Part shown: in pieces, positions 32,055-41,784 of the stretch
Position numbering within the stretch: position 1 is the first letter of the stretch
Layout: each line of letters begins with the position of its first letter
Source: Planococcus citri
Lineage: Eukaryota; Arthropoda; Insecta; Hemiptera; Pseudococcidae
Length of the DNA stretch: 64,000 nt
Assembly: GCF_950023065.1 (NCBI RefSeq)
Contig: NC_088679.1
Location: 61,938,001-62,002,000, forward strand
Direction: 5' to 3'
The notes under the pieces: generated by a model
Seen by the model: only the letters and a program-made list of their open reading frames with translations
Databases searched by the model: none
Told to the model about the DNA's origin: nothing
Program-made: the position numbers and the translations under genes

Positions 32055-33130
32055 GACAAATGGCTAACTGACGTTAAATGGGCAGAGGAACCACTGGTTC
32101 TGCGTCGATAGGTAAGAAGTCGCTGGTGCTTGCAGAGCGATGCCTCCTGCTACAGCTTAAAAATGGCAGAAATGAATTTTTTTAAATTGATGAAAATTCT
32201 TGAAAACGGCTCAGATAAAATTGTGAGCTTTTTACTTTATTGATCAGTCCAAAAATTATTACTTTCTTGAAGGGAAATCATTTTTTTTTTGAAATTTTTG
32301 TGAAATTCCTAAATAATGTTTCGTTTTTGAAATGGTCATAATTTCTGGTTTAAATGTAAAAGAAAAAAAAATGAAATTTTGTCAGAATAATTTTTTTGCA
32401 ATTTTTACAATCTTTGAAAAATTTGTTCTCGCCATTTTTGAAAAATTGAAAACTCATGCGCGATTGGGAGACATTGTGCGATCAGAATGATCTTTTTTTC
32501 CATTTCAATGTGTTCTCCATGATGTGACTTTTCTGTGGTCCGATTTTCTCATTTTCGAACCGCACTATAAGTATCGATAAATTCAGTATCATCTGGTATT
32601 GTCCAACTTTCGGGCAGCTCGAACAATTGAACGACCATTTCGTTCTGTGTTCGACGAACAATTATGGTTGGCCAAATTGCTCTTGTTGAAACTTTTATGA
32701 ATACGACCTAACCAACGATGTTTTTCTGGTACTTACATTCTTACATACATAACTTTTTCTTTCAATAGTTCTTTTATTTTAAAATTCACACCTGATTGGC
32801 TAACTGGCATTTAATTGTCAGAGGGACAATTGGTTCTGGGGTAATACATGTAACAAATCGCTGGTGCTTGTCGAGCGATACCTCCTGCTATAGCTTAAAA
32901 AATGGCAAAAATGAATTTTTTAATAATTATTATAAAAATTGTTGAAAATGTCTCGTAGAAATTGCTGGCTTTTTGCTTCGTTGATCAGACCACAAATTAT
33001 GACTTTCTCGAGGATTTTTTTTTTGGAATTTTGTGAAATTCCAAAATGATAATTCGTTTCCAAAAAAGTCATCGTTTCTGATTTGAATGAAAAATAAAAA
33101 AAATGAATAAAAATTTTGTTTGAGCAATCA
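32055..33130. repeat. Diverged direct duplication, about 340 bp, period about 735 bp
   Basis: 32060-32400 and 32790-33130 share GGCTAACTG, CGCTGGTGCTTG-AGAGCGAT-CCTCCTGCTA-AGCTTAAAAATGGCA, then a common tail (TTGATCAG-CC-AAATTATGACTTTC). Divergence is around 15-20 percent. The intervening 390 bp is not repeated. It might be two LTR-like ends of an old element, but no primer-binding site or coding sequence supports that. Confidence 0.55.
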
Positions 33131-33177
33131 CTTGCATTTCTTCTGACTGTAGTCTGACCAGAAATCTTCTACTTTCA

Positions 33178-33494
33178 TCATCCCATTCCCGAAGTATAGA
33201 CCCTCGTTGGCCAGTTGAAGTGTTTCTTCTTCAACACTTGACTATTCTCCGAAGAGCTTGTTGCAATCACCGTAAAACGCTGATGCACTTTGCTGCATAA
33301 TGTGAATTCAGCTCCGTCTTGCTTACAGCGGCGAGTGCACGGCTTCGGAAGTGCCAGACTGCCAGTCGAAAGGTTCATCCTCCCAGAGATGTTTCGAATT
33401 GTGTATGCATTATCGGTTTCCTGACCATCCTCTTCTTCAGGGGCGTCATTACGTTTGTATAATTTTTCTACCGGTGTCCAGGGAAAAACAGATA
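33178..33494 (-). CDS. Possible host exon of unknown function
   Basis: On the minus strand TTTTCATATTAG at about 33500 looks like a splice acceptor. It is followed by a frame open for about 105 codons to the stop at 33178 (VFPWTPVEKLYKRND..., then an acidic patch PEEEDGQETDN, then CTRRCKQDG and TLCSKVHQRF). GC content and amino-acid balance are better than in the surrounding DNA. No family is recognised. No partner exon was found, and the opposite strand also has a short ORF here, so the case is weak. Confidence 0.3.
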
Positions 33495-33544
33495 CCTAAT
33501 ATGAAAATTTTTATGGTAGGAACTGGTATTTGAAAACTGAGCAA

Positions 33545-33960
33545 ATTTTGTCCGTACAAATGTTTGGTCAACTTGAAAATTGAAGGAGTTATGACCACAT
33601 TTAGAATTTTAAAAAAAATTCGAAGAAAAAATCAATAGCAAAAATGGATTCCACATTCGAAATTGATCAAATTTTGTTCTCTGCGATTTTTTCCGTAAGT
33701 CAACATTGAAGGATCTATGCGACAAATTTTAAAGTACAATAAATTATTCTAAAACGTTGAGCAACTTTTGAAATTTCTCATACTTTGAATGTCGCGTAGC
33801 TCCTCCAATTTTGATCTGAGCCAAAAATTGAAGAGAACAAAATTTGATCAATTTTGAATGTAGAATCCATTTCCGCTATTGATTTTCCTCCTGATTTTTT
33901 TAAAATTGAAAATGTGGTCGTAGCCCCTTCAATTTCCAAATTAGGCATTTCGTCATCATT
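33545..33960. repeat. Small foldback element
   Basis: 33550-33715 (GAAAATTGAAGGAGTTATGACCACATTT, AAAATCAATAGC, GGATTCCACATTC) is mirrored by 33770-33955 (GAATGTAGAATCC, GCTATTGATTTTC, AAATGTGGTCGTAGCCCCTTC). The outline and the 'gene-like' phrase 'AATTGAAGGAGCTATGA' match the mariner-type element at 55861-56630, suggesting relatedness. Confidence 0.6.
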
Positions 33961-34050
33961 GAAAATTTCATTTCATCTGTTTTATATCAAAAAGACACAC
34001 CTATTAGAAATCAAACTTTTATTTTTGAAAGTTTCAAGATGATAACATTC

Positions 34051-34150
34051 ATAAATAACTTTCAAAATGGCCCCCATCGTTGTTGAAACATAGTTCGGCG
34101 GGTCCTATTGCTTCATTCGTAATTCGAGAAATTCGTGAAAATCTCGTCAT
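34051..34150 (-). pseudogene. C-terminal end of a Tc1/mariner-like transposase, remnant
   Basis: The minus strand reads NNDGGHFESYL followed by a stop, preceded by SRITNEAIGPAELCF. The -GGHFE-L-stop ending is a common last line of Tc1/mariner-type transposases. Only about 30 residues are legible, and no catalytic Asp residues are seen. Confidence 0.3.
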
Positions 34151-34427
34151 GAAGACGTTATGCCGATCAATGAAGTATTTTCACAAATTTTTAATGCCAT
34201 AGCGGATAACTATTATTCTGTAGACAACCAAGAACTGCTGAAAGATAAGTTCATTTTCATGTTGGGAAGGTTTGAATGTATGAGCAACTTACAAAGAGTT
34301 AACTCAAGAAGAATCCACTCCAAATGGTCATCACATCAAATAACATTCTTCGTCTGCTCGGAGAGCGTCACAAGCAGCATGGAACAGATTTCAAATAGAT
34401 AGCTTCAAACACTGAAGTCCATTGGCA

Positions 34428-34751
34428 TCATATCAGGACTTCGAGCTGGCCAAGCTTCTTCGGGGTCTTCCTGCCTCTTCGGGAATTGATTCTTACATCT
34501 TTAACATCAGGAGGCGTTTGTTGAACCGCCAATCGACTTCTAGCGTAATGATATACAAGTTCACGTGCAAGAGTTTGTGAGTTGCAATTTTCTTTGGTAT
34601 CCTGGTCTGCAGGAAATGGGCGAATGTTCCATCGTAGCGTATTGTCCTTGCTACTGTAGAACAGATTGCTAGCAGTTGGACGAGGATGGTTTTGTGGAGA
34701 TTCCGGTGCATCTACGAACGACTGATCCGATGCCGTATCGGTATTGTCCAC
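34428..34751 (-). CDS. Unassigned ORF, weakly piggyBac-like
   Basis: 107 residues from ATG at 34751 to the stop at 34428. The N-terminus is acidic (DNTDTASDQSFVDAPESP). The piece YSSKDNTLRWNIRPFP recalls the 'SKD...W...P' segment in the N-terminal part of piggyBac transposases, and the C-terminus is basic (RRGRKTPKK). No DDE core follows in any frame. It could be a 5' remnant of a transposon or an unrelated exon. Confidence 0.25.
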   Translation of the reverse strand: MDNTDTASDQSFVDAPESPQNHPRPTASNLFYSSKDNTLRWNIRPFPADQDTKENCNSQTLARELVYHYARSRLAVQQTPPDVKDVRINSRRGRKTPKKLGQLEVLI

Positions 34752-34872
34752 AGTGACATTTCTGTCGTCAATCCCGGAGCTTTTGTTCTATGGTGCGAGT
34801 AACGCAGGGATATGATCAGGCACAAGACAGACATGCTCCGGTGAGGTTTGAAAAGATAGTACCAATGAAAGG

Positions 34873-35008
34873 CATCAACATTTATATTACAAGAAAAGAA
34901 GTTTACTCAATTGTGGACAGTCATAGAATGAATGTTTATTATCGTAAGATTGTAAGATATGCGCGTCAACAACTTCAACTATCAACATAGCCAACTATTT
35001 CTCTAATA
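34873..35008 (-). repeat. 3' LTR of the TRIM-like element
   Basis: Identical copy of 35303-35438. The gag frame runs on a few codons into this LTR before stopping, showing that the internal deletion joined gag directly to the LTR. Confidence 0.9.
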
Positions 35009-35261
35009 TATACAGACCAGCCGCTTTCAGTTCGTTAACTACGATATTACGCCATAAACTATAACTAATGTTACTTGTTAAAATTGTCGGAGGGTTATTA
35101 ATACGATTTGTAGTTGCTGCATTTTCGAGGAGTCGCGATTGCAATTGTTGGACAATCTGCCTGAGACTTAAAATCTCCTGTTGCATAACCTCCGAATTAC
35201 CAGCAGTACCAGCAGTACCAGCAGCCGCCGTTGCCGCATCGCCTGTTCTCGTTCGAGCCAT
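34995..35261 (-). pseudogene. Copia-type Gag N-terminus in the TRIM-like element
   Basis: 88 codons: MARTRTGDAAT, a Gly/Ala/Thr-rich patch, a heptad-like Gln/Leu segment (LSLRQIVQQLQSRLLE), then YSLWRNIVVNELKAAGLY. The last part matches the start of the conserved Copia/UBN2-type Gag domain (Tyr-x-x-Trp ... Leu ... Gly-Leu). It is homologous to the frame at 28650-28826. The protein is truncated by the deletion that formed the element. Confidence 0.75.
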
Positions 35262-35290
35262 TTTTATTTTAAATAAATGTCTTTAAAAAT

Positions 35291-35302
35291 TCTCTGCTAC
35301 CA
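35291..35302 (-). other. tRNA-iMet primer-binding site
   Basis: TGGTAGCAGAGA on the minus strand, immediately next to the 5' LTR (35303-35438). Same site type as at 28986-28997 and 58581-58592. Confidence 0.85.
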
Positions 35303-35438
35303 CATCAACATTTATATTACAAGAAAAGAAGTTTACTCAATTGTGGACAGTCATAGAATGAATGTTTATTATCGTAAGATTGTAAGATATGCGCGTCAAC
35401 AACTTCAACTATCAACATAGCCAACTATTTCTCTAATA
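35303..35438 (-). repeat. 5' LTR of the TRIM-like element
   Basis: Identical to 34873-35008; adjoins the primer-binding site at its element-sense 3' end. Confidence 0.9.
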
Positions 35439-35552
35439 AAAGGCCCTAGGCAGATAAGTGTGGTCGAGCGGCCCCTGTCACCTTCGGAGGTGAAACTTAT
35501 GTGATGTATAGGTTCCCCCAAGATGAGTATTTTCCCCAAGTCTTGGACCTCA

Positions 35553-35921
35553 AGCCTGGTACACACGATCCAATATATTTGACAAACCAGATTGGTCAAA
35601 TTGATAAAATTTATCAAAATATATTTGGTTGCATGGAAAGTCAAATAATTAGATCATGTAAACGCTCTGATAATCCAAGTTTTTTTTTTCAAATTTTCAA
35701 CGTTTTGTTGATCGATGACACCAATTCTGAAAATAGAAATTATTTTTATTTTCAGAATTATTCTCAGAGTTGGTGTCTATGGTGTCTCCGATCAACAAAA
35801 CGTTCAAAATTTGAGAAAGACATCATCAGAGCGTCCACACAACCAAATATGTTTGATTAAATTCAATTTGATTTGACAAATCGAGAGTTTGTCAAATATA
35901 TTGGAACGTGTGTACCAGACT
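35553..35921. mobile_element. TIR element, 369 bp, TCA target duplication
   Basis: The left end is AGCCTGGTACACACG and the right end CGTGTGTACCAGACT. Matching extends inward through ATATATTTGACAAA and into CGTTTTGTTGATCG, so most of the unit is a hairpin. TCA lies on both sides (35550-35552 and 35922-35924), giving a 3-bp duplication as in PIF/Harbinger-type elements. The 119-residue ORF across it is only a shadow of the foldback. Confidence 0.7.
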
Positions 35922-36083
35922 TCAACTCTGAGTGGTTCTTGAGTAATTCCTCAAAAATCGAAAATCGTTTTCAATTTTTTTCTCAGGATTGACTGGGTCG
36001 ATTTTTTTCAAACTTGAACCAAAGTGTACATATGCATAAGGGCTTTTCCCAAAAAAATCAACAGCCCCTTGATAAGTTTATTC
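35922..36083. other. Spacer between elements
   Basis: Short AT-rich spacer; nothing recognised. Confidence 0.3.
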
Positions 36084-36521
36084 TGAGAATATACCTGATG
36101 TATACGTGATGATACGTTTTCCCTGATGAATAGAATATAATTCCACACTATCAAGTATTCACTTGTATATCATGTAATCAGCTCAAAATCAAGTAGGCCT
36201 ACACGAGAATAATAAGTCACTGATTGTAATAAACGAATCCGGTAAATATAGAGTCGAAATATTATTTATTAATCGCAAATGCGAGAAAAGGTTTCACTTA
36301 TTAAATAAAACAAAACAAACAATTATTATAAAATAAAATCATGTCGACCCTAAATGTATTAACTGTAGAAATTAGAATTGATTCAATATTAACGCGATTA
36401 TGTTAATGGTGCCGGCTTGAAAGACATAATGATGAGCTCAGCTTTGTAAACAAGACAAGTGTACTAGCCAATGATTTGTATAATGTCACATATACAGTCC
36501 AGGCCAATATGACATCTCTCA
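36084..36521 (-). mobile_element. LTR of a second copy of family SG
   Basis: On the minus strand it starts TGAGAGATGTCATATTGGCC, as in the LTR at 23933-24417, and ends near TTCTCA. The R/U5-like part is diverged (ATATACCTGATGTATACGTGA against TGTACCTGAGGTCTATGTGA). The polypurine tract at 36522-36542 marks it as the 3' LTR. Confidence 0.7.
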
Positions 36522-36542
36522 TATGCCCCCCTGAACTTTAAT
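36522..36542 (-). other. Polypurine tract before the 3' LTR
   Basis: On the minus strand AAAGTTCAGGGGGGCATA ends directly at the LTR start TGAGAG. Position and G-run fit the plus-strand primer of reverse transcription. Confidence 0.65.
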
Positions 36543-36633
36543 CCATACGAATAATTCGCATGGGAGAAAGCTCGGAAGAACACAAGAGACATCATATTGT
36601 CCTGAACCGTACACGTGGACCACGTTACCTCTC

Positions 36634-36996
36634 CTAATCTTGAAAATTCCCATGTTCGTCCGGTAGGTTCTCTAGATTTACACTAGGAGTTGCGTTCGAG
36701 TTGGTAATCGGAGTGAATGAAAAATTTTCCGGATTCATATTTACGTTTAATTTTACGAACGATAAAAACGCGTGAAAAAATTTTAAACGAAAAAATAAAG
36801 TTTAAATTCACTTACATAATTGAGAAAATTGATAGTCAATAGCGAAATAAATAAATAACCGCGCGCCAGTTGTTTATTCTTCACTTGGGTGGAGGTGGGG
36901 TAGTGGCGGTTGCTACTATTCCCAAAGGTTGAACGACTTCCGAGATTTTGCTCGAAAGTCCTTGAAATTTTCTCCAGGCCAATATGACATCTCTCA
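36634..36996 (-). pseudogene. Leader and first-ORF remnant of family SG copy 2
   Basis: The minus strand holds a 21-bp LTR start (36976-36996), then the leader with the conserved GTAAGT donor (36815-36814) and ORF pieces matching 23511-23825. The MNPENFSFTPITNS ORF follows (36739 to the stop at 36634), homologous to the ORF at 23466. It was joined by deletion to sequence just upstream of the polypurine tract, so the copy has lost most of its LTR, the primer site and all of pol. Confidence 0.6.
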
Positions 36997-37030
36997 CCCT
37001 TCCCCCCACTTTTCCCCTCCAAAATTTCGA

Positions 37031-38300
37031 TTCATTTTTTTGAAATTTTTCCTGTGGAAAGACCTACCGAATCGCAGCCCTCTGGCCCATTTTTAAAGGC
37101 AGCCAGGGGGTGTCGCTCCATTTCAGCAGTGGATTACTCGATAACCGCGGTACCTACCAAAATGGAACATTTTCCAATAATTAGGGGGTTTGAAAGGCTT
37201 TTTGGAGATATTTTAGGAGATATCTGTTATCATAAAAATCAGTGTTGCCACTTTTTTCCGTTCAAACAATTAGCTCAAAAAGTTTCGAAATGTAGTTTTC
37301 ATATCGTTCCGACTCTCAAAAATTCTGAAAAAAATATATTATGGACAACTTTTCATGCTGCACAACATATTAAAAAATTGGGATGGTAACATGTTGCAAA
37401 AATGATTTTTAAAAATTTAAACTTTGCGAAAAAATTCAATTTTTTTATTTAAAACATGAAAAAAACTTTTGAATGATGAAGTTGACCCCTTTGACATCTA
37501 TTTTTACGTATCTGTTGAAAAAGTTGAAAAACCTCTTTCACTCGATGAAATGAACTCATCACAAAAAAAAAATCAAAATTCTGAGTAAATTCAAAAAATG
37601 AACGAATTTTTATTCATTTTTTTTTTGTGAGTGTAATTTTCATCAACTTTTTCATGAAAATACGTCAGAAAGAGGTCAAAATAAGACAACTGAATAAATT
37701 AAAACTTATTTTGATGTTTGAAATTGAAAATTGAATTTTTTCGAGTTTTGATTTTTTTGTAAGGAGTTCATTTCATCGCGTGAAAGGGTTTTTTCAACTT
37801 TTTCAACAGATACGTAAAAATAGATGTCAAAGGGGTCAACTTCACCAATCAAAACTTTTTTTCATGTTTTGAATCAAAAAATCACATTTTTTCGCAAACT
37901 TTTAATTTTTTAAAATCAACTTTGCAGCATGTTACCATCCTAATTTTTTAATATGTTGTGCAGCATGAAAAGTTATCCGTAATATATGTTTTTCAGAATT
38001 TTTGAGAGTCGGAACGATATGAAAACTACGTTTCGAAACATTTTGAGCCAATTTTTTGTACGAAAAAAGGTGGCAACACTGATTTTTATGATATCTCCAA
38101 AAAGCCTTTCAAAGTCCCTAACTATGGGAAAATGTTCTATTATTACTACTGAAATGGATGATATGTTAGGTTCACTGAAAACTTTGACACCCCCCTGGCT
38201 GCCTTTAAAAATGGGCCAGAGGGCTGCGATTTGCGCCATTGGTCATCCCTTCGGAAGGTCTTTCCACAGGAAAAATTTCAAAAAAATCGCCGAACCCCCT
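37031..38300. repeat. Foldback element, about 550-bp arms
   Basis: GAAATTTTTCCTGTGGAAAG, ATCGCAGCCCTCTGGCCC and AAAGGCAGCCAGGGGG on the left (37031-37575) are mirrored on the right (37735-38300). The two large ORFs (37054-37389 and 37973-38239) are reflections of the same DNA. Outward of the right arm, TCACATAAGTTTCACCTCCTGCCTAGGGCCTTT (38372-38405) is mirrored by AAAGGCCCTAGGCAG and GGAGGTGAAACTTATGTGA at 35440-35502, so an older, wider inverted pair encloses 35.4-38.4 kb. Confidence 0.75.
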
Positions 38301-38519
38301 ACCACTTCTTGGTGCAATTGACGTGGAATGACCCTCCTCAGAATAAAATTGAAAACTATTTTCGATTTTTGATCACATAAGTTTCACCTCCTGCCTAGGG
38401 CCTTTGAAGAATTCCACACTAGAAATCTTTCAACTTGACTCTTCTCTCCTTCAGTCACCACTACCTTTGTATGTAACTTTCAGGTTGAAAACAAAAATGA
38501 ACGTAAAAAATAATCTATT

Positions 38520-39080
38520 TTTACTCTAATTTAATTTACGTATTTCAATTTAAATCGATTTAATTTATTTTCTAATGATTCGATTTGTTCATAATTTTTA
38601 ATTCTAATTCAATTTAACATAATTCAGTTGCAATCTTGATTCATTTATTTTTAATTTTTAATAAAAATGAACGTAAAAAACTGATTTAATTTAAATTTAA
38701 ACGACTGTAGATTTCCGCAACAAACTCATACCTGGACCTGGACAATTCATGGATTTTGGTGAGTGACGAATGATGATGCACCGCCCTATTGACGATTTAC
38801 ATCATAAATTAACTGAAAATTGGATAGCATTGAATTTAAAATAAAATTAATTACTGGACCTGAACAATTCATGGATTTTGGTGAGTGACGAATGATGATG
38901 CACCAGCCCTATTGACGATTTACATCATAAATTAACTGAAAATTGGATGGCATTGAATCTAAAATAAAATTAATTAGATTGAAACTGAATTATGTTGAAT
39001 GGAATTAGAATTGAAAATCATGAACGAATCGAATCAATTGAAAATAAATTGAATCGAATTGAATTTGAAATAGGAAAAAT
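38520..39080. repeat. Foldback with internal 122-bp tandem duplication
   Basis: Arms rich in AATTTAATT/AATTCGATT words (38525-38650 and 38975-39080) are roughly complementary (AACATAATTCAGTTGCAATCT against AGATTGAAACTGAATTATGTT). Between them a 122-bp unit starting CTGGACCTG is present twice (38732-38853 and 38854-38975) with few differences, including the phrase GTGAGTGACGAATGATGATG. Confidence 0.7.
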
Positions 39081-41238
39081 AAATTACATTTAAAATAGGT
39101 ATGGTTAATCTAATTTAATTCGGTCCATCTCAACTCTCCAAAGTCTGTGAATGGTCCACGTCCAGATATGAATTTGTTGCGGAATTCTACAGTCGTTCGA
39201 ATTATTGCGAATTCCTCCATTACTCTAGAGTTGTTTTATTTGCATACGAATTATTCAACACCTCTAACAAGAACACCCTGTAGGTATAATGAAATAGCAT
39301 CAATCTTATTCTTCGCGTTCACATACGGTACCTACGTAGATATTTCATATAAGTGGGGGTTTTCAAGAATACGATGGCATCTTTCATATAACTTTGCCAT
39401 CAGTCAAAAAATTGATACGAATAACATAGTACGCATGACTTTAACTCCTCTTATAGGTACAGATGAGTCGATATTTGAAATACTTATGTAGGTAGTTGAA
39501 ATTCACGCTGTCAAAACTGACTCGCGATAACCGAATATTTCCGACGTATGATGGTCGAGCATTCCACAAGTCAGTAATGATACAGCCTCTGGAAGGTAGG
39601 GTACCTATATAGAAATAGAATCGTAGATTTCATCTTCAGCACATTCGTTGTTGCTGTTATTATTAAAGTATGGAAAATGAAACGAGACGCGAACCTTGGT
39701 TCGGCTGAAAATATAGCGAACATCCTTTCAAGGAATATGTTTAATATTCTTTTACGCGTGTACGAGTTATATAAGTTGGTAAATCCAATTCGAAAGCATT
39801 TCCTGGCGCATTAAATCAATACCTACCTTGTAAAATGTAAAGGTTTTATATTGACGAATTTCATCGCTTATGAAGCAAAGTATTACCGCGAATTTTATTT
39901 ACTTTTTCGAGATAAAGAATGTAGAAAGAAAGAAAAAGAGGGAAAAAGTACAGATATAGGATTTTGAAACTTACATCTAAAGGTTTTCTATCACGAGAGC
40001 TTGAAGAACTCTAAAAGATTTATTTTTCTTACATAGATATATAATTCGAATACGCTGACGTAATCTGGTGACAAAAAGAACAATCCACTCGAAAATGTTT
40101 CTATATCGCGTAACCCAACGTGTACACATGAGCGAAGCGACGCATCTTTGTGCAAAAAAAAAAGCTGCCGATGACATGTTCCTTTGATTCATTATTTCTA
40201 TACTCGAAACGCGTATTAGGTTACTCGACCAGGGTACTTTTTTCCCATCTGACTTGGGTATACAATACAGGCGACTATAGTATACGAATACGTGTTGTAT
40301 TAGTAAAATGAAACGTTCAGTGAAAAATGAAAACTTGACGTGGGTTGAGTTATAAAAAAATGTCTGGTGGTGCGACAACGACGACCCCGACCCGAGTGAG
40401 CGGAAAAATCTACCGTAGGATTCTACGTGTCGATTCCATGTTGCTTTGCTGTTGGTGGTGTTTGCTCGAACGAGAAATATGAGTGATGCTCTCTTTGCCG
40501 ACGAACGGTTTTGTTTGTGCTGGTAAGAGGGTAAAAAATTGTTGAAATGATCGAAATTTTGTTTACCTTTGCGCTATGCTTCGCTTTTTGCCGGTACGCC
40601 ATCGCCATTTTTTACCATATCTTGTTATCCGCGTCGAGTTGTCAGTGTTCTGTAAATATCAAAAATGCCTGTGATTAGTAATGGTATTGCGAGGATTTTT
40701 TTATTCTTTCTCGTTTTCTTGTATAGATAGGTATTGGGTTTATTTGTTTTCGAAATTTTACATATTGAAAGGTGGAGCTTTGCTGGGTCTTAGAAAGGTA
40801 AATGGATGGTTTCGTGTGGATCTGTGCACTCCTACGCAGCTCAGATTCGAATAGGTAACCTTTTTGGTTCAAGTGGTGGCAAGAGAATACGAAGGCTGAT
40901 TTTTGCGCAAATTACGTGATTGATATTTCGTCGATTTTCAATGGTTTGTATGCCATTTTAAACGACTTTAACGACGTTTTATGCCGTTTTGGCAAAATTT
41001 CAGTGAATACTACATACTTGATTTTTTTGTGATTTTGTGGATTTTCATGTCAAGTGTATGAATCATGTTGATTTGAAAAAAAAAAACAAATTATTCCCCA
41101 CCTGATTCTTATAAATGTAAGTAGTACGAGTATTTTATCTATTTTTTGTGAATTTCAACAATTCTCGGGAGGGGGGAGGGGGCAGGTCCCACATGGTTTA
41201 AAGAGATGGAAGTCGCTTGGCCGAAGGGAATGAATTAC
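39081..41238. other. Unique DNA, nothing recognised
   Basis: ORFs of 114 residues (39147-39491, plus) and 133 residues (39977-40378, minus) lack motifs. Sequence is CG-richer than the repeat areas. No repeat partner exists in the window. Confidence 0.35.
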
Positions 41239-41690
41239 TTAACAGGTTGAGTCTGAACCTGAACCTGAACCTGAACCTGAACCAGTACTCCTCTCGCATA
41301 ATACAGCTGTGATTGGCTGATTCATGTTGCAGTTTTTCGCCATTGATATAGGGATTGGTACATAATTTTCACGTATTTGCTCGACCGACCTTTCGTAGTA
41401 TCTTGGATCATGATAGGGACCGTTTACATCTACGAAGACAGTACCAATTTCTTCTGGAATATTGTGGAAATTCGGCATCTGGTCGATATGAATGTGAAAA
41501 TCTTCGATGTTTTCCGCCCAACAGCTGTAATTCAGCCTTTATTCAAAATTGTTGCACTCAGTTTAAAACCCTCAACTATTTACTTGATTCAGCGTTAAGT
41601 CATATGAGAAATGTCAACTCGAGTAGTATTGTCCAGAAAACTGAAGAAGCTTTCAATATACTCGAAGATTTCAACTAAGTAGTGGATTGT
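41239..41690 (-). pseudogene. Decayed SGNH-like retroelement domain, C-terminal part
   Basis: The open part (41478 to 41239, 79 residues) contains VFVDVNGPYHDPRYYERSVE and QIRENYVPIPISMAKN. It aligns with NVMGPFYAEEYYEQQ...FIRENYVPVPINMSKK of the 18770-19048 frame. Upstream (to about 41690) the same frame reads VEIFEYIESFFSFLDNTT and DFHIHIDQ between three or four stops. Here a His is kept in the last block (PYHDPRYY). The C-terminus runs into a GGTTCA hexamer repeat coding Gly-Ser. No LTR sequence lies next to it. Confidence 0.6.
41248..41285. repeat. (CCTGAA)n hexamer microsatellite
   Basis: Five to six tandem CCTGAA units; on the minus strand it extends the SGNH-like remnant with Gly-Ser repeats. 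Confidence 0.85.
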
Positions 41691-41784
41691 ATACACCTAT
41701 ACAGGGTGTTCCAACTTCGATCGAAAAGCTGGCGTGTGGTGATAGTACTCGGCGAGACGAACAAAATTCATTATATCTACACAA

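Larger units (their letters stand above)
34868..35443 (-). mobile_element. TRIM-like Copia derivative with identical LTRs and 5-bp TSD
   Basis: Two LTRs of 136 bp (34873-35008 and 35303-35438) are identical base for base. They enclose a 294-bp interior consisting of a primer-binding site and the start of gag. AAAGG flanks both ends (34868-34872 and 35439-35443), a clean 5-bp target duplication. In element sense (minus) the order is LTR, primer site, gag start, LTR. No pol and no evident polypurine tract remain, so it depends on another element. LTR ends are TA...TG rather than the usual TG...CA. Confidence 0.9.

Noticed and set aside
37054..38321. 111-residue ORFs on both sides of 37.6 kb with similar peptides
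   Set aside because: Same reason: reflections of a foldback element, with no motif or codon signal.
39977..40378. 133-residue minus-strand ORF
   Set aside because: No motif or neighbour support; its length is within chance expectation for a 64-kb window.
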